From a candidate division WOR-3 bacterium (GTDB lineage Bacteria > Hydrothermota > Hydrothermia > UBA1063), in the NCBI GenBank assembly GCA_039803545.1, contig JBDRYS010000001.1, positions 375,866 to 439,865 of the forward strand: a DNA stretch of 64,000 nt, given 5' to 3'. The notes under the pieces were generated by a model. It was not told the DNA's origin. It ran no database searches and saw only the letters and a program-made list of their open reading frames with translations. Of the stretch, positions 22,338 through 31,799 are shown in pieces. Every line of letters starts with the position of its first letter. Within the stretch, counting starts at the first letter, position 1. The position numbers were made by a program, and so were the translations under genes.

Positions 22338-24667
22338 GAATAACGAAGATCGATATAAAGAATTTTGGGCCACTAAGTTTAAAGAACCCCATTGAGCCGG
22401 GTGATTTTACCCTGGTTTGGGGATTGAACGAGAAGGGTAAGACTCTTGTAATAGAGGCTATTCTTTGCGGCCTTCCCCTTGATGTAAGTGAAAAGGGTTT
22501 TGACAAGAAGATCTTTCGGACTTCATGTAATGAAGGCGTTATCATAGAACTTGAAGAAAATGGAAAGATATATAGTAACGCTCTCAAGAGGCTTCTGAAG
22601 CTTAACCTAAATAAAAGTGAAATTTATAATCTCTTTTTTGTTGTAAATAGTTCCCTAAGTTATACAAAGGATGAAGAAGTTTTTCGTTCTGCGCTGGATA
22701 GGTTGAGCAGTACATACATAGATATTCTGCAAAGTGTAAAAAAGAAACTTTTGGAGATGAACAAGTTGACGGAGACCCTAAGTTTAAAGAATACGCAGGG
22801 GGATAATTATCTTGCAGATCGATATGAGAGGGCGAAACAAGCTTTGCCAAAAATCGAACACCTTCTTAAGGAGATAGAGAGTAAGAATTACGAAGAGCTC
22901 GAATATATTGCGGGAGAGGTGAAGCGCGAACTCGAGAAAGTGATGAAGATTGAAGAGGGTTTAAAGAGAAAAAAGTCAGAAAAATTAGCAGAAAGGACAG
23001 AAGAATTAATGAACTTATATTTCGATTACAAGGCCCGGAATGAGATGTATAGAAATTACACTGAAGAGGCGTTAGAAAACTACAGAAAATTGCATAAAGA
23101 CCTGGAAGATGTCATTAAAGGGATTGAAACGATCAAAGAAAAGGATTTGAAATCCCTGGAAGAGAAAATTTCTTCGCTTACTCAAAACTTAGTTAATCTC
23201 AACAAAATCAAGAGTGAAATCCAGAGGATTGAGCTGACCGAAAAACTTTTGAGTGAAAAGATAGTTAAATATAAGTTAATGCTTCCCGATTATGAGAAAA
23301 ATGTCAAAAATAAAAAGCTGATGCAAATTTTGTACATAATTTCAGGCCTGCTTTTCGTAGGTTTCTTAGGGGGAAGCACCATACTAAAAAATAACCTACT
23401 TTTTATTGTATCTTTTCTGTTTTTTGCCCTTACTTCTCTCTTTGTTTACTTATATTCTAAGGCCCTTGGTTTTGTGAAAGATTTTATCCTTTTAAAGAAT
23501 GAAATTTTTGATAGAGCGAAGAGTGTGGGATTTAAGTCCTCAGAAATAGAAGGGCTTTCTGAGGAGATAGAAAGGGTAAAGAGTGAGTTGGTCGAAAAGG
23601 AAAAAGAGTTAGATGGATTAAACAAAGAAAAAGAGACCCTTGAGCAGGTTAAAAAGCAAAAAGAGGAAGAGCTTAAAAATCTGGAGAGGAGGCGAGGCGA
23701 AATTGAGGCTAAAATCGAAGTAGAGAATGAGAGATTTGAAATTAAAAGTCTGAACGAATTTGAGGAAAAGCTGAAAGAAAAGAAGAGTAATGAAAGTAAA
23801 ATGAGGGAGTTTTTCAAAGAGTTAGAAGGTTTATGGCACGATGAGATTAGCGATTACCAGGACGAGAATGACTTCTTCGCTAAACTTCAGGAGAGGCTGA
23901 GGAACTTGAGGATTCAGAGGGGTGAGGAAGAGCCACTGGGTGATTATGGTCTTCAGAATCTGGAGGAGGTTGAAGAAAAAAGGAAGAAATTGATTCAAGT
24001 TAAGGAAGAAGTTGAAAAAAGTCTACAGAGTTTGAGGGCAGAGTTCGCAAAGATAGAGAACGAGGTGCAGAATATTCTGTATAGTCCTATTGACGTTAAA
24101 AGCATAAGTGATCTTATTGAGTGTAAAAAGAGTCTTGAAAATTTTATCGAAGAGCAGGAAAAGAGAATAAATCTTAGCAAGATTTTGGTTAAAATTCTCG
24201 ATGGTGAGATTGAAAGAAGTAAAAATAGATTTAACGACTTATTTAGCGATTTGACGCAGACTTCAGAATTTTTTGAACTTATTACCGGTGGTAGGTACAA
24301 GAGTATCCGGTATGATCTGGGTGCGAGAACTATAAAAGCGGAAGATCGAAAGGGGAATGTTATAGGGGTCTCTAAGCTTTCTGGCGGGACCATAGATCAG
24401 CTATTTTTTGCTATAAGGCTCGGGCTTGGAATCAAGGTACTGGAAGGAAGAAGCGGCTTTTTTGTGCTCGATGACCCATTTGTAAAAAGCGATCATGAAA
24501 GGTTGAGAAGGGAATTGGATTTGCTCGTAACAATTTCTAAGGAAGGCTGGCAGATTTTGTACTTTAGTTGCAAAGAAGAGGTGAAAAATTATCTCCTTGA
24601 GAGATATTCGAATTATGTGAAATTTGTTGATCTTAATGAGAATTCTATACTTGCACATGAAATTTAA
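22334..24667 (+). CDS. SbcC/YhaN-like SMC-type ATPase with internal membrane segments
   Basis: A 777-residue ATPase. The N-terminal half-site has a Walker A variant, GLNEKGKTLVIEAI (the usual GxNxxGKS pattern ending in Thr). The C-terminal half has the ABC signature LSGGTIDQLFFAIRLG and Walker B FFVLDDPFVKSD. Long coiled coils lie between, interrupted at residues ~330-375 by two hydrophobic spans (ILYIISGLLFVGFLGG; LLFIVSFLFFALTSLFVYL). A zinc hook CxxC is not apparent. Two membrane spans inside the coiled coil are characteristic of Bacillus YhaN rather than SbcC. It presumably tethers DNA-end processing to the inner membrane, with the upstream metallophosphoesterase as nuclease. Confidence 0.85.
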   Translation: MRITKIDIKNFGPLSLKNPIEPGDFTLVWGLNEKGKTLVIEAILCGLPLDVSEKGFDKKIFRTSCNEGVIIELEENGKIYSNALKRLLKLNLNKSEIYNLFFVVNSSLSYTKDEEVFRSALDRLSSTYIDILQSVKKKLLEMNKLTETLSLKNTQGDNYLADRYERAKQALPKIEHLLKEIESKNYEELEYIAGEVKRELEKVMKIEEGLKRKKSEKLAERTEELMNLYFDYKARNEMYRNYTEEALENYRKLHKDLEDVIKGIETIKEKDLKSLEEKISSLTQNLVNLNKIKSEIQRIELTEKLLSEKIVKYKLMLPDYEKNVKNKKLMQILYIISGLLFVGFLGGSTILKNNLLFIVSFLFFALTSLFVYLYSKALGFVKDFILLKNEIFDRAKSVGFKSSEIEGLSEEIERVKSELVEKEKELDGLNKEKETLEQVKKQKEEELKNLERRRGEIEAKIEVENERFEIKSLNEFEEKLKEKKSNESKMREFFKELEGLWHDEISDYQDENDFFAKLQERLRNLRIQRGEEEPLGDYGLQNLEEVEEKRKKLIQVKEEVEKSLQSLRAEFAKIENEVQNILYSPIDVKSISDLIECKKSLENFIEEQEKRINLSKILVKILDGEIERSKNRFNDLFSDLTQTSEFFELITGGRYKSIRYDLGARTIKAEDRKGNVIGVSKLSGGTIDQLFFAIRLGLGIKVLEGRSGFFVLDDPFVKSDHERLRRELDLLVTISKEGWQILYFSCKEEVKNYLLERYSNYVKFVDLNENSILAHEI

Positions 24668-24679
24668 CGCTATTTTATT

Positions 24680-27600
24680 ATGAAGATTAGTCCCAAGGAC
24701 TTAGAGTCTGTTGTATTGATGGACTTCGAGGATGCTCCCTTTATAGTTGTTCCTACTTCCGCAGGTTCTGGAAAAACGGAACTCCTTGCAAAGAGGTTGG
24801 TCTATTTACTTATAAGGGAGTGCTATTCTAAGGAAGATCTTAGAAAATTCCTTGCCATTACCTTTACAAGAGAAGCAGCAAAGGAGATGAAGAGGAGAGT
24901 GCTTAATATTCTGGATGACTTAAGAAAAGAAAACTATCAAAGATTTCCTGGTTTATTGGAGGTTTTTGACGAAGATTTTGTTCAAAAGAGAGTTAGTGAA
25001 GTTTATCAGATCATCCTCGAGAACTACCCTCGACTTCAGATTGGAACCATTGATAGCTTTATGGAGAGGCTAAGGCGCCTCTTGCTCCACGAACTGGGCT
25101 TAAAATTCGCTATAAAGGTTCAATATGATGTTGATGTGGAAGTGTTGAATCTTGCTGTAGAAAATCTGCTAAACTCTCCAGAGAGGTTGTCTGAGGTTCA
25201 GGAACTGGTTATTGAATTGGCAAGAAGTGGTAACACCTTTGCTTGGGATTTGCTGAACGCTTTCAATAAGAAGATGTTGGATATGAAGGAAGAAGAAGAT
25301 AAATTGTTGTACGATATCAAACCCCATCCACTTTTTACTTCAGTTTATTGTGAAGATTTTAGAATTGGGGAGGATGTAGCGAGGGCTCTAAATAATGTGA
25401 AGGGTGTAAGAAAGAGATTTCAAGCAAATGAAAGTTATTCTTACTTATTGGATCGCTTATCCTCTGGAGGTAATGCATATAAATTTGCAAATGAGCTATT
25501 GGGAAAGGGGGATTTGATTGAAAAGGTTCAATCGGGATTATTATGCGCTTTTGAGGCTTACAATAAGCTTGAGACGAAGGTTGCGAAATTTTATGACACT
25601 TTTTACAAGCCTGAGTATGAAAAGATTCTCAATACTATGGGAATTATGACGATCTCGGACACCAGTAGAATAATAAGGAAATACCTCTCAAAACCTGAAT
25701 CTTACAGCGATAGATTGATCCGATTTTTTTACAATATAAGGCATGTTTTGATTGATGAGTTCCAGGATACCGATCCACAGCAATGGGAAATCCTGCTTTA
25801 CTTGATTAAAGAACCGCTGAGTTCTGTAGGAACGCTTTTCGTAGTGGGAGATGTTAAGCAAGCGATTTACGGCTTTAGAAAGGCTGATTACAAAATTATG
25901 TACAATCTTATGACCAAAGATGGCTATAAAAACTATGATCTCAATGTAGCCCCGTTTGTACCAAGGTGTCAGGATAAAAACTTCAGGAGTGCGGAAGCTA
26001 TTGTCAAGTTTGTAAATGAGGTTGTATTTAGCCAGGATAAATTTGTGGAATTTCTGAAGGAAGAAATAAGAAAAAAGCTCGAAAATACAATTTGTGAAGA
26101 TAAAGTCAACTCTAAGGTTCAAGAAATTGTTAATACTTACAAGAACATATGGATTCCTATTCAACAGGACGTGGCAAAGCCTGATAGGGGATACGTTAAA
26201 AATATTAAAATAACTTTGCCGGAAGAAACAAAGAGTAAGGAAGGAAAACTTAACAGCGCCCTCACGACCTTGAAAGATTTGGTGCAAAATTTACTTAAAG
26301 AGTTTAGTCCCGGCGATATAACTATTCTTACGCGGGATAATGATATGGTAATTCAAATAGCGAGCACTATTGAACTTGAACTAAAGCTGCCTGTGGTTTG
26401 TTATTCGTCCTTAGATATAAGGAGTCAAAAAGTATTGTGGGAACTCCTTTGCCTTGCAAAATTTTTGAAGGATGAAAGTGACCTGATGTCTGCTCTTATT
26501 TTCAGTACAGGTGAAATTGCCCAAAAGGTTCTGAAAAAGAGCTCTGATGATCTTCTACTGGAATTTTATGAGTTTAAGGGAAAAGGATTCAAGGCAGAAA
26601 ATGGGCTTGCTCAATTCCTTAATCAACTGCGGAAGCGCTATCACAGTTACGTTGAAAAAGGGTCTTTAGCGAGGTTGTTTTCGGAATTTTTAAGAGAATT
26701 TAAGTTTTTAACTGAGGATGAATCACGAAGTGGTATTTTAAGGTTTCTAAATTATCTCTATTCTGCGGAAGGGAGCGAAGGTCACCTTACTATTGACAAG
26801 ATTGAGGGAGTTTTTACACGATTTCTTAACGGAAACAGTGAGTCGCAAAATGAAGATTTAACTATTCCGCAAAATACCGAAATCAATGCTATAAAGGTTA
26901 TGACCTTTCACAAAGCCAAAGGGCTTGGTTTCCCCGTAGTTGTTAATGTTTTTGTAGATTCAAAAGGTAAGCATGAAAACCTGTACTTTGATAGGGATTA
27001 TTGCAAAAGACTTTTATATCCTTTCAAAATTAAGAAAGACCATCTGAAGGTCATTGATAGTAACTTGATGAAGGATAAGAAAAATTACACCAAACAAATG
27101 ATGAACAGATACTTTGATGAGTTAATCGACGATTTTGTACAGGAAATAAACACAATATATGTTGCTTTAACACGGGCGCAAAAAAGGATGTATAACATAT
27201 ATGTTGAAGGTGAATTATTCCACAGTCTATTGAAGAAGGTCGGTGCCGACGAAAAGGAATACGGTGAAGCGGTTCCTGAAAAGGTTGAAGCGGTTTTAGA
27301 ATCCCCTGCCAGAATTTCTTTGAGTTTTAAGGAAAGGAAAAGCGAAATTAAGCTTTTCGGAGAAAAACAGTATGAGCAAGCTCATACCTATGATGTTATT
27401 TCGGGATTAAAAGCGAGCATGTTTGGTGATGCGGTGCATGAGTTTCTCCGCTCCATTGATTTTATTGAGACGCCGGAACAGCTGTTTAGTTATAGGGATC
27501 GATTGGCTGCTATTGCAAATAAGTATTACTTAGATCCTTCTGAGTTGGAAGGTAATTTAAAAATCTTAGTAGATTATTTCACTAAGGATGAAAGATTTAG

Positions 27601-27862
27601 GCTTCTTGCAAGGAGAGAGGGGGGTGAACTTTATAGAGAAAGGGAGATCGGTTTACCCGATGGAAGTTTCGAAAGGGTTGACAGGATAATTGTTTCCGGA
27701 GATTTGGTTGAAGTGATAGATTTCAAAACCGGTGATCCACGGCCGGAGGACAGGAATCAGATAAAGAGATATATTGACGTTATGAAAAAGATCTTCAAAG
27801 ATAAAAAGGTTAAGGGATATTTGGCTTACGTCTTTAAAGATAAATTGGAGGTGGTCTCTTAG
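24680..27862 (+). CDS. addA: AddA-like UvrD-family helicase-nuclease
   Basis: A 1060-residue double-strand-break processing enzyme. SF1A helicase motifs: Walker A PTSAGSGKTELLAKRL near residue 26; FLAITFTREAAKEMKRR (Ia); VLIDEFQDTDPQQWEIL (II); VVGDVKQAIYGFRKADY (III); KVMTFHKAKGLGFPVVV (V); YVALTRAQKRMYNIYVEG (VI). The C-terminus has a RecB-like nuclease: GDAVHEFLRS, then RVDRIIV and VEVIDFKTGDPRPEDRNQ. Starts 12 bp after the YhaN-like gene and is followed 1 bp later by the AddB-like partner, so all four genes form one repair operon. No ribosome binding site is obvious before ATG 24680. Confidence 0.9.
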   Translation: MKISPKDLESVVLMDFEDAPFIVVPTSAGSGKTELLAKRLVYLLIRECYSKEDLRKFLAITFTREAAKEMKRRVLNILDDLRKENYQRFPGLLEVFDEDFVQKRVSEVYQIILENYPRLQIGTIDSFMERLRRLLLHELGLKFAIKVQYDVDVEVLNLAVENLLNSPERLSEVQELVIELARSGNTFAWDLLNAFNKKMLDMKEEEDKLLYDIKPHPLFTSVYCEDFRIGEDVARALNNVKGVRKRFQANESYSYLLDRLSSGGNAYKFANELLGKGDLIEKVQSGLLCAFEAYNKLETKVAKFYDTFYKPEYEKILNTMGIMTISDTSRIIRKYLSKPESYSDRLIRFFYNIRHVLIDEFQDTDPQQWEILLYLIKEPLSSVGTLFVVGDVKQAIYGFRKADYKIMYNLMTKDGYKNYDLNVAPFVPRCQDKNFRSAEAIVKFVNEVVFSQDKFVEFLKEEIRKKLENTICEDKVNSKVQEIVNTYKNIWIPIQQDVAKPDRGYVKNIKITLPEETKSKEGKLNSALTTLKDLVQNLLKEFSPGDITILTRDNDMVIQIASTIELELKLPVVCYSSLDIRSQKVLWELLCLAKFLKDESDLMSALIFSTGEIAQKVLKKSSDDLLLEFYEFKGKGFKAENGLAQFLNQLRKRYHSYVEKGSLARLFSEFLREFKFLTEDESRSGILRFLNYLYSAEGSEGHLTIDKIEGVFTRFLNGNSESQNEDLTIPQNTEINAIKVMTFHKAKGLGFPVVVNVFVDSKGKHENLYFDRDYCKRLLYPFKIKKDHLKVIDSNLMKDKKNYTKQMMNRYFDELIDDFVQEINTIYVALTRAQKRMYNIYVEGELFHSLLKKVGADEKEYGEAVPEKVEAVLESPARISLSFKERKSEIKLFGEKQYEQAHTYDVISGLKASMFGDAVHEFLRSIDFIETPEQLFSYRDRLAAIANKYYLDPSELEGNLKILVDYFTKDERFRLLARREGGELYREREIGLPDGSFERVDRIIVSGDLVEVIDFKTGDPRPEDRNQIKRYIDVMKKIFKDKKVKGYLAYVFKDKLEVVS

Positions 27863-27863
27863 T

Positions 27864-30758
27864 ATGGATGAAAAAGTAGTTTTGCTTGAACCTCGAAATT
27901 TTCTCTCCAATTTGGCTGAATATTTGATTAAAAACGCTGAACAGGATAAAAAACTTTCTAATTTTGTCATTATCTTGCCCAACAGGCGTTCAGGGGTATA
28001 CTTGAGGTATTTTATTAGTCAGAAAATTGGCAACCCTGTTATTTTACCTATGATCTTTTCTATAGACGATTTTGTGGATTATTATTACGAAAATTTCGTC
28101 AAGATGGACAAAAAACTGGCGGAGCACGATGCCCTGTATATTTTGTATACACTGTACAAGGATTTTCTTAAGGAGCTTGACTTCTGGGATTTTGCGACCC
28201 TTGGAAGGAGAATTTACAATGATTTTGAGGAATTAAAGATCCATAGGCGTACGAAAGAAGAGTTAAAGTTAGTTTTGCACGACCTTGATTTGCCCGAAAA
28301 TTCAAAAACCAAAATCTTGCTTGAGAATTATCCTACCGTTTACGAGGATTTTTATAATAGAATAAATGAACTGGGGTATTCCACAAGGTCTTCGAGGTAC
28401 TTTGTTGTCGCTGACAGGATTAACTTAGAGAGGGATTTCCCGGAATTTCAAATAGTTTTGTGCCCGCCTTATCTTTTGACGGAAAGTGAGAGGTTGTTCC
28501 TTGAAAAAGCCTTCAATTCTGTAAACTTTTTACTTGTTCTTCAAAAATCGAAGTTTGTTCTTGAGGAGTTCACCATTCAATTTGGGAAGGATTTACTTGG
28601 CAGGGACTCTACTTTTGAAGAACCCCCTTTGCCTCAAGATTTAAGGGTCGAGCTCATATCCACCGATGATGATATTTCAGAAATATTCACCATCGCTGAT
28701 AGGCTATCTAAGGTTGAAAAGGATGAGTTGAATTCTATAGATACTGCTATTGTTTTACCCGATCCTTCGAAACTATTTCCCCTTATTGAATTCGCAATCC
28801 CCGAAGGCATTGAATTTAATGTATCGATGGGTTATCCGTTAAAACTCACAGAGTATTTTACTTTTTTCAAAGACCTACAGGAGCTATTGCAGTTCACTCA
28901 ATATGATTCAGGGTCCAGTTCATATTTGATAAATGTTAAAAAGTTTAAGAATTTTCTTGAGAGGAATATCGAGGCAGAAGGTGTAGAGGAATTCTTGAAG
29001 TTTCTGAAGGAACTTTCCTCTTCAGGTTACTCGTTAGTGAGCGATAAGAATGTTGAAGCTATGATTGATAAGCTTGTAGTGGATGAAAATTCAATAAAGA
29101 AGTCAAAGGCTTTTTGGAACGACTTTTTGTCTGAATTCTGGAATCCTATTTTATCACCAAAATCTTTCTCCGACTTTGTTGACTTTTTTGTAAATTTCTT
29201 TGGGAAGGCAAAGGATAGCCATTTCTCTTTCCGTATTAAGGAAGATATAGAAGGGCTTCGGGAAAGTCTTATCGAAGAGCTGCTGGCTCTTAAAAATTCG
29301 TTACTGTCTGAACTTCCTTTAAACGGTTCAAAAGATAAAATAGAGTATGTGAAAGATTTTGCCAACTTTGTAGTGGAGGTTATTCAGAGTCTTTCTGTTC
29401 CTTTAAAAGGAACACCACTTAAGGGACTTCAGATTATTGGATTTCTCGAGACCAGGCTTTTGAGTTTCAAGAGAGTGGTCATTCTTGATGTCCAAGAAGG
29501 GGTAGTTACTCAAAATTTTGAATATGATACTTTGTTACCCTTTGGTTTAAGGTCCAGGCTCAATCTTAGTGATGTGGATTCCAAAAACAAACTCGCAAAA
29601 TACGTATTCTTTACCCTTTTACAGTCTTCTAATGATTGCACGATAGTTTATAAAGATTCTAATTTTGATGATCCCTCTTACTTGATTTTGATTTTGAAAG
29701 AATACCTTGAGGCAATGGGGCGACCCCAAAAGTCAGTGCCCCATAATAGTTTCTACAATATTATTTCTACCTCGAGCTTGAGGGGTTTCAATTTCGAAGG
29801 TGGCATTAAGAAAAATTCCCAAATCATTGAGAAGTTGAGGAAAATAGAATATTCATACTCCCACCTGGAAACCTATCTCGAATGCCCGGTGAAGTTTGCA
29901 CTCACCTATGTTTTTGGATTCAGAGAAGAGTTGGAGGATGAATACGATAATAGGGTAATAGGTAATGTTATCCACGAAATTCTGCAGAAATTTTTTGCTG
30001 GTCTCGATGGTGAGTTTAAAGGGGATGAAAAGGAGAAAAACAGTTTCTCTGATGTTGCCAGAGAAGTACTGGAAAAGCAATATCCTGTTGAAACCCCGAG
30101 AATAACGATTTTAAAGACTGCGATTACTGAAAGGTTATGGGTTTCATTGTCGGACTTACAAAGTAAGTTGAAAGAAGAATTAAGCGAAAATCAAATTGGT
30201 GACTTTGACAGATATTACACTGAGAAGAAACTCGATACAAAAGTTGAACTTGGCAATGGTATTACCTTAAACTTTACAGGTAAAATAGATCGTATAGATC
30301 TTTACACTAACGGGTTAGTGATTATTGATTATAAAAGCGGGAGATCTGTTCAAGATTACCAAACGGGAGAAAATTTGAGAAGTGAAGTAGATGAATTAGA
30401 GAGCCAGGGAGGTCTTGTCTCTGAGATTATTAAAAAGCCGAAAATCCAACTTCTTGTCTATTTGTGGTTGTGGAAAAACTCTAAACTTGGAGAGGTGGAA
30501 GGAAATAGCAGCAAAAGAGTGTTTGCGACCATCTTCCCTCTGAGGGGAGGTAGTGGCGAGAAACCTAAGTTAGTAGGCCTTTCAGAAGACTATATTTTCA
30601 AAAACACTGATGAACTAATAAAAGCGATACTGCGTGAGATTTTAAATCCCGATGTGAATTTTTATTTGCCTTATATATCCAAGGATAAGAGGAAACTTTT
30701 GAATAGGTGCAAAAATTGTGCATTTAAAGTGGCGTGCAATACCTTTAACATGCTCTAA
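27864..30758 (+). CDS. addB: AddB-like nuclease subunit with Fe-S cluster motif
   Basis: A 964-residue partner of the AddA-like helicase. The N-terminal region is helicase-like but the Walker A position reads ILPNRRSGVYLRY with no GK(T/S), so ATP binding is unlikely. The C-terminal PD-(D/E)XK nuclease has GNVIHEILQKFFAG, KIDRIDLYTNG and LVIIDYKSGRS. Four cysteines match the AddB iron-sulphur staple: one in ETYLECPVKFALTYVF and a C-x2-C-x5-C cluster (RCKNCAFKVACN) at the end. In AddAB these staple the nuclease domain and process the 5' strand. The gene starts 1 bp after addA. Confidence 0.87.
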   Translation: MDEKVVLLEPRNFLSNLAEYLIKNAEQDKKLSNFVIILPNRRSGVYLRYFISQKIGNPVILPMIFSIDDFVDYYYENFVKMDKKLAEHDALYILYTLYKDFLKELDFWDFATLGRRIYNDFEELKIHRRTKEELKLVLHDLDLPENSKTKILLENYPTVYEDFYNRINELGYSTRSSRYFVVADRINLERDFPEFQIVLCPPYLLTESERLFLEKAFNSVNFLLVLQKSKFVLEEFTIQFGKDLLGRDSTFEEPPLPQDLRVELISTDDDISEIFTIADRLSKVEKDELNSIDTAIVLPDPSKLFPLIEFAIPEGIEFNVSMGYPLKLTEYFTFFKDLQELLQFTQYDSGSSSYLINVKKFKNFLERNIEAEGVEEFLKFLKELSSSGYSLVSDKNVEAMIDKLVVDENSIKKSKAFWNDFLSEFWNPILSPKSFSDFVDFFVNFFGKAKDSHFSFRIKEDIEGLRESLIEELLALKNSLLSELPLNGSKDKIEYVKDFANFVVEVIQSLSVPLKGTPLKGLQIIGFLETRLLSFKRVVILDVQEGVVTQNFEYDTLLPFGLRSRLNLSDVDSKNKLAKYVFFTLLQSSNDCTIVYKDSNFDDPSYLILILKEYLEAMGRPQKSVPHNSFYNIISTSSLRGFNFEGGIKKNSQIIEKLRKIEYSYSHLETYLECPVKFALTYVFGFREELEDEYDNRVIGNVIHEILQKFFAGLDGEFKGDEKEKNSFSDVAREVLEKQYPVETPRITILKTAITERLWVSLSDLQSKLKEELSENQIGDFDRYYTEKKLDTKVELGNGITLNFTGKIDRIDLYTNGLVIIDYKSGRSVQDYQTGENLRSEVDELESQGGLVSEIIKKPKIQLLVYLWLWKNSKLGEVEGNSSKRVFATIFPLRGGSGEKPKLVGLSEDYIFKNTDELIKAILREILNPDVNFYLPYISKDKRKLLNRCKNCAFKVACNTFNML

Positions 30759-30775
30759 ATTTGGAGGGGAACTTC

Positions 30776-31399
30776 ATGTGGTTGTTAATACTTTTACTTC
30801 TTACAGGAGAGATAAAAATGGTTAAACTTCCTGAGCCAAGAAAAGATAGTAATTTTTCCCTTGAAAGGGCTATTAACGAAAGGAGATCTATTAGAACCTA
30901 TAAGGATGCTCCTTTAACTTTGAAAGAAGTCTCCCAATTATTGTGGGCGGCGCAGGGTAAAGTGGCGAGTGGAAAGAGGGCGGCTCCTTCCGCTGGTGCT
31001 ACTTATCCTATGGAGATCTATCTTGTTGCTGGGAACGTTGAAGATTTAAGCCCTGGCTTATATAAGTATATACTTGATGATCACTCTCTACTCTTGGTAA
31101 AGGAAGGCGATTTAAGAAAAGCGGTTTCCGAAAGAGCCCTCAGGCAGGATATGATTTTGAAGGCTCCTATAACGATAGTAATTTCCGCTGTTTTTGAACG
31201 GACAAGGGCAAGGTATGGAGCAAGAGCAGAAAGATACGTGTATATGGAGGCTGGGCATATTGGCCAGAACATCTACTTGCAGGCAACAGCCCTTGGACTT
31301 GGAACCGTTGCAGTAGGGGCCTTTATTGATGATGAAGTGAAAAGAGTCCTTGGAATAAAAGAGGAACCGCTATACCTCTTTCCCGTGGGTTGGAAATAA
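30776..31399 (+). CDS. SagB-type nitroreductase/dehydrogenase
   Basis: A 207-residue flavoprotein of the nitroreductase superfamily. Diagnostic segments are NERRSIRTYKDAPLT (FMN-binding Arg/Ser loop), QLLWAAQGKV, RAAPSAGATYPMEIYLVAG and GHIGQNIYLQATALGLGTVA. The SagB-type branch includes oxidases for thiazole/oxazole-modified peptides, but no cyclodehydratase or precursor peptide is visible here, so a plain FMN oxidoreductase is equally likely. The frame is open to 30761. ATG 30776 with GGAGGGG just upstream is preferred. It begins with a hydrophobic stretch (MWLLILLLLTG) that could be an export signal. It follows addB by 17 bp and probably shares its transcript. Confidence 0.82.
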   Translation: MWLLILLLLTGEIKMVKLPEPRKDSNFSLERAINERRSIRTYKDAPLTLKEVSQLLWAAQGKVASGKRAAPSAGATYPMEIYLVAGNVEDLSPGLYKYILDDHSLLLVKEGDLRKAVSERALRQDMILKAPITIVISAVFERTRARYGARAERYVYMEAGHIGQNIYLQATALGLGTVAVGAFIDDEVKRVLGIKEEPLYLFPVGWK

Positions 31400-31446
31400 A
31401 GAGAAATAAGTAGGAGTAATATTTGAACGAACTGGGGGCATGCAAA

Positions 31447-31785
31447 ATGTTTGTTAAGCGTCAGTTATATCTGATAGCAGTACTTGCCTTTGGAATTTTG
31501 TCTATTGCCTGTGAAAAGGATCAACTAACGGTTGAATATAGAGTTACCGGCAAAGCTTCAAAAGCATACACAATTACCTTTGTTTCAAATAGTGCCGGAG
31601 AATCTTCCACGATAATTAATGCCCCGATTCCGTGGAATTATTCCTTCTTGGCAGATAGAGGCGATACGGTTTACATCAGTGCGTGGAGTTCTGATTCGGT
31701 CAAAGTACAGATTTTTGTAGATGGAGATTTAAAAGCAGAAGATTGGGATGACAATGTAGCGGAAGCTCGCTGTATTGTTGAGTAA
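31447..31785 (+). CDS. MmpS-like lipoprotein
   Basis: A 112-residue exported protein. It has a positively charged start, a hydrophobic core and a lipobox (FGILSIAC), so it is a predicted lipoprotein. The mature part is a small beta-sandwich. TVEYRVTGKA, APIPWNYSF and VQIFVDGDLKAEDW follow the pattern of mycobacterial MmpS-type domains (Y-x-V-T-G, P-W, VDG). The function of such domains outside mycobacteria is unknown. ATG 31447 is preferred over the open TTG at 31423 because it starts the signal peptide and follows GGGGG. Its end faces gcvPB with 14 bp between the stops. Confidence 0.65.
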   Translation: MFVKRQLYLIAVLAFGILSIACEKDQLTVEYRVTGKASKAYTITFVSNSAGESSTIINAPIPWNYSFLADRGDTVYISAWSSDSVKVQIFVDGDLKAEDWDDNVAEARCIVE

Positions 31786-31799
31786 AAGCTGGCTTTAAC

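Noticed and set aside
30776-31399. RiPP (thiazole/oxazole) cluster around the SagB-type enzyme
   Set aside because: No YcaO-type cyclodehydratase, precursor peptide or transporter is adjacent.
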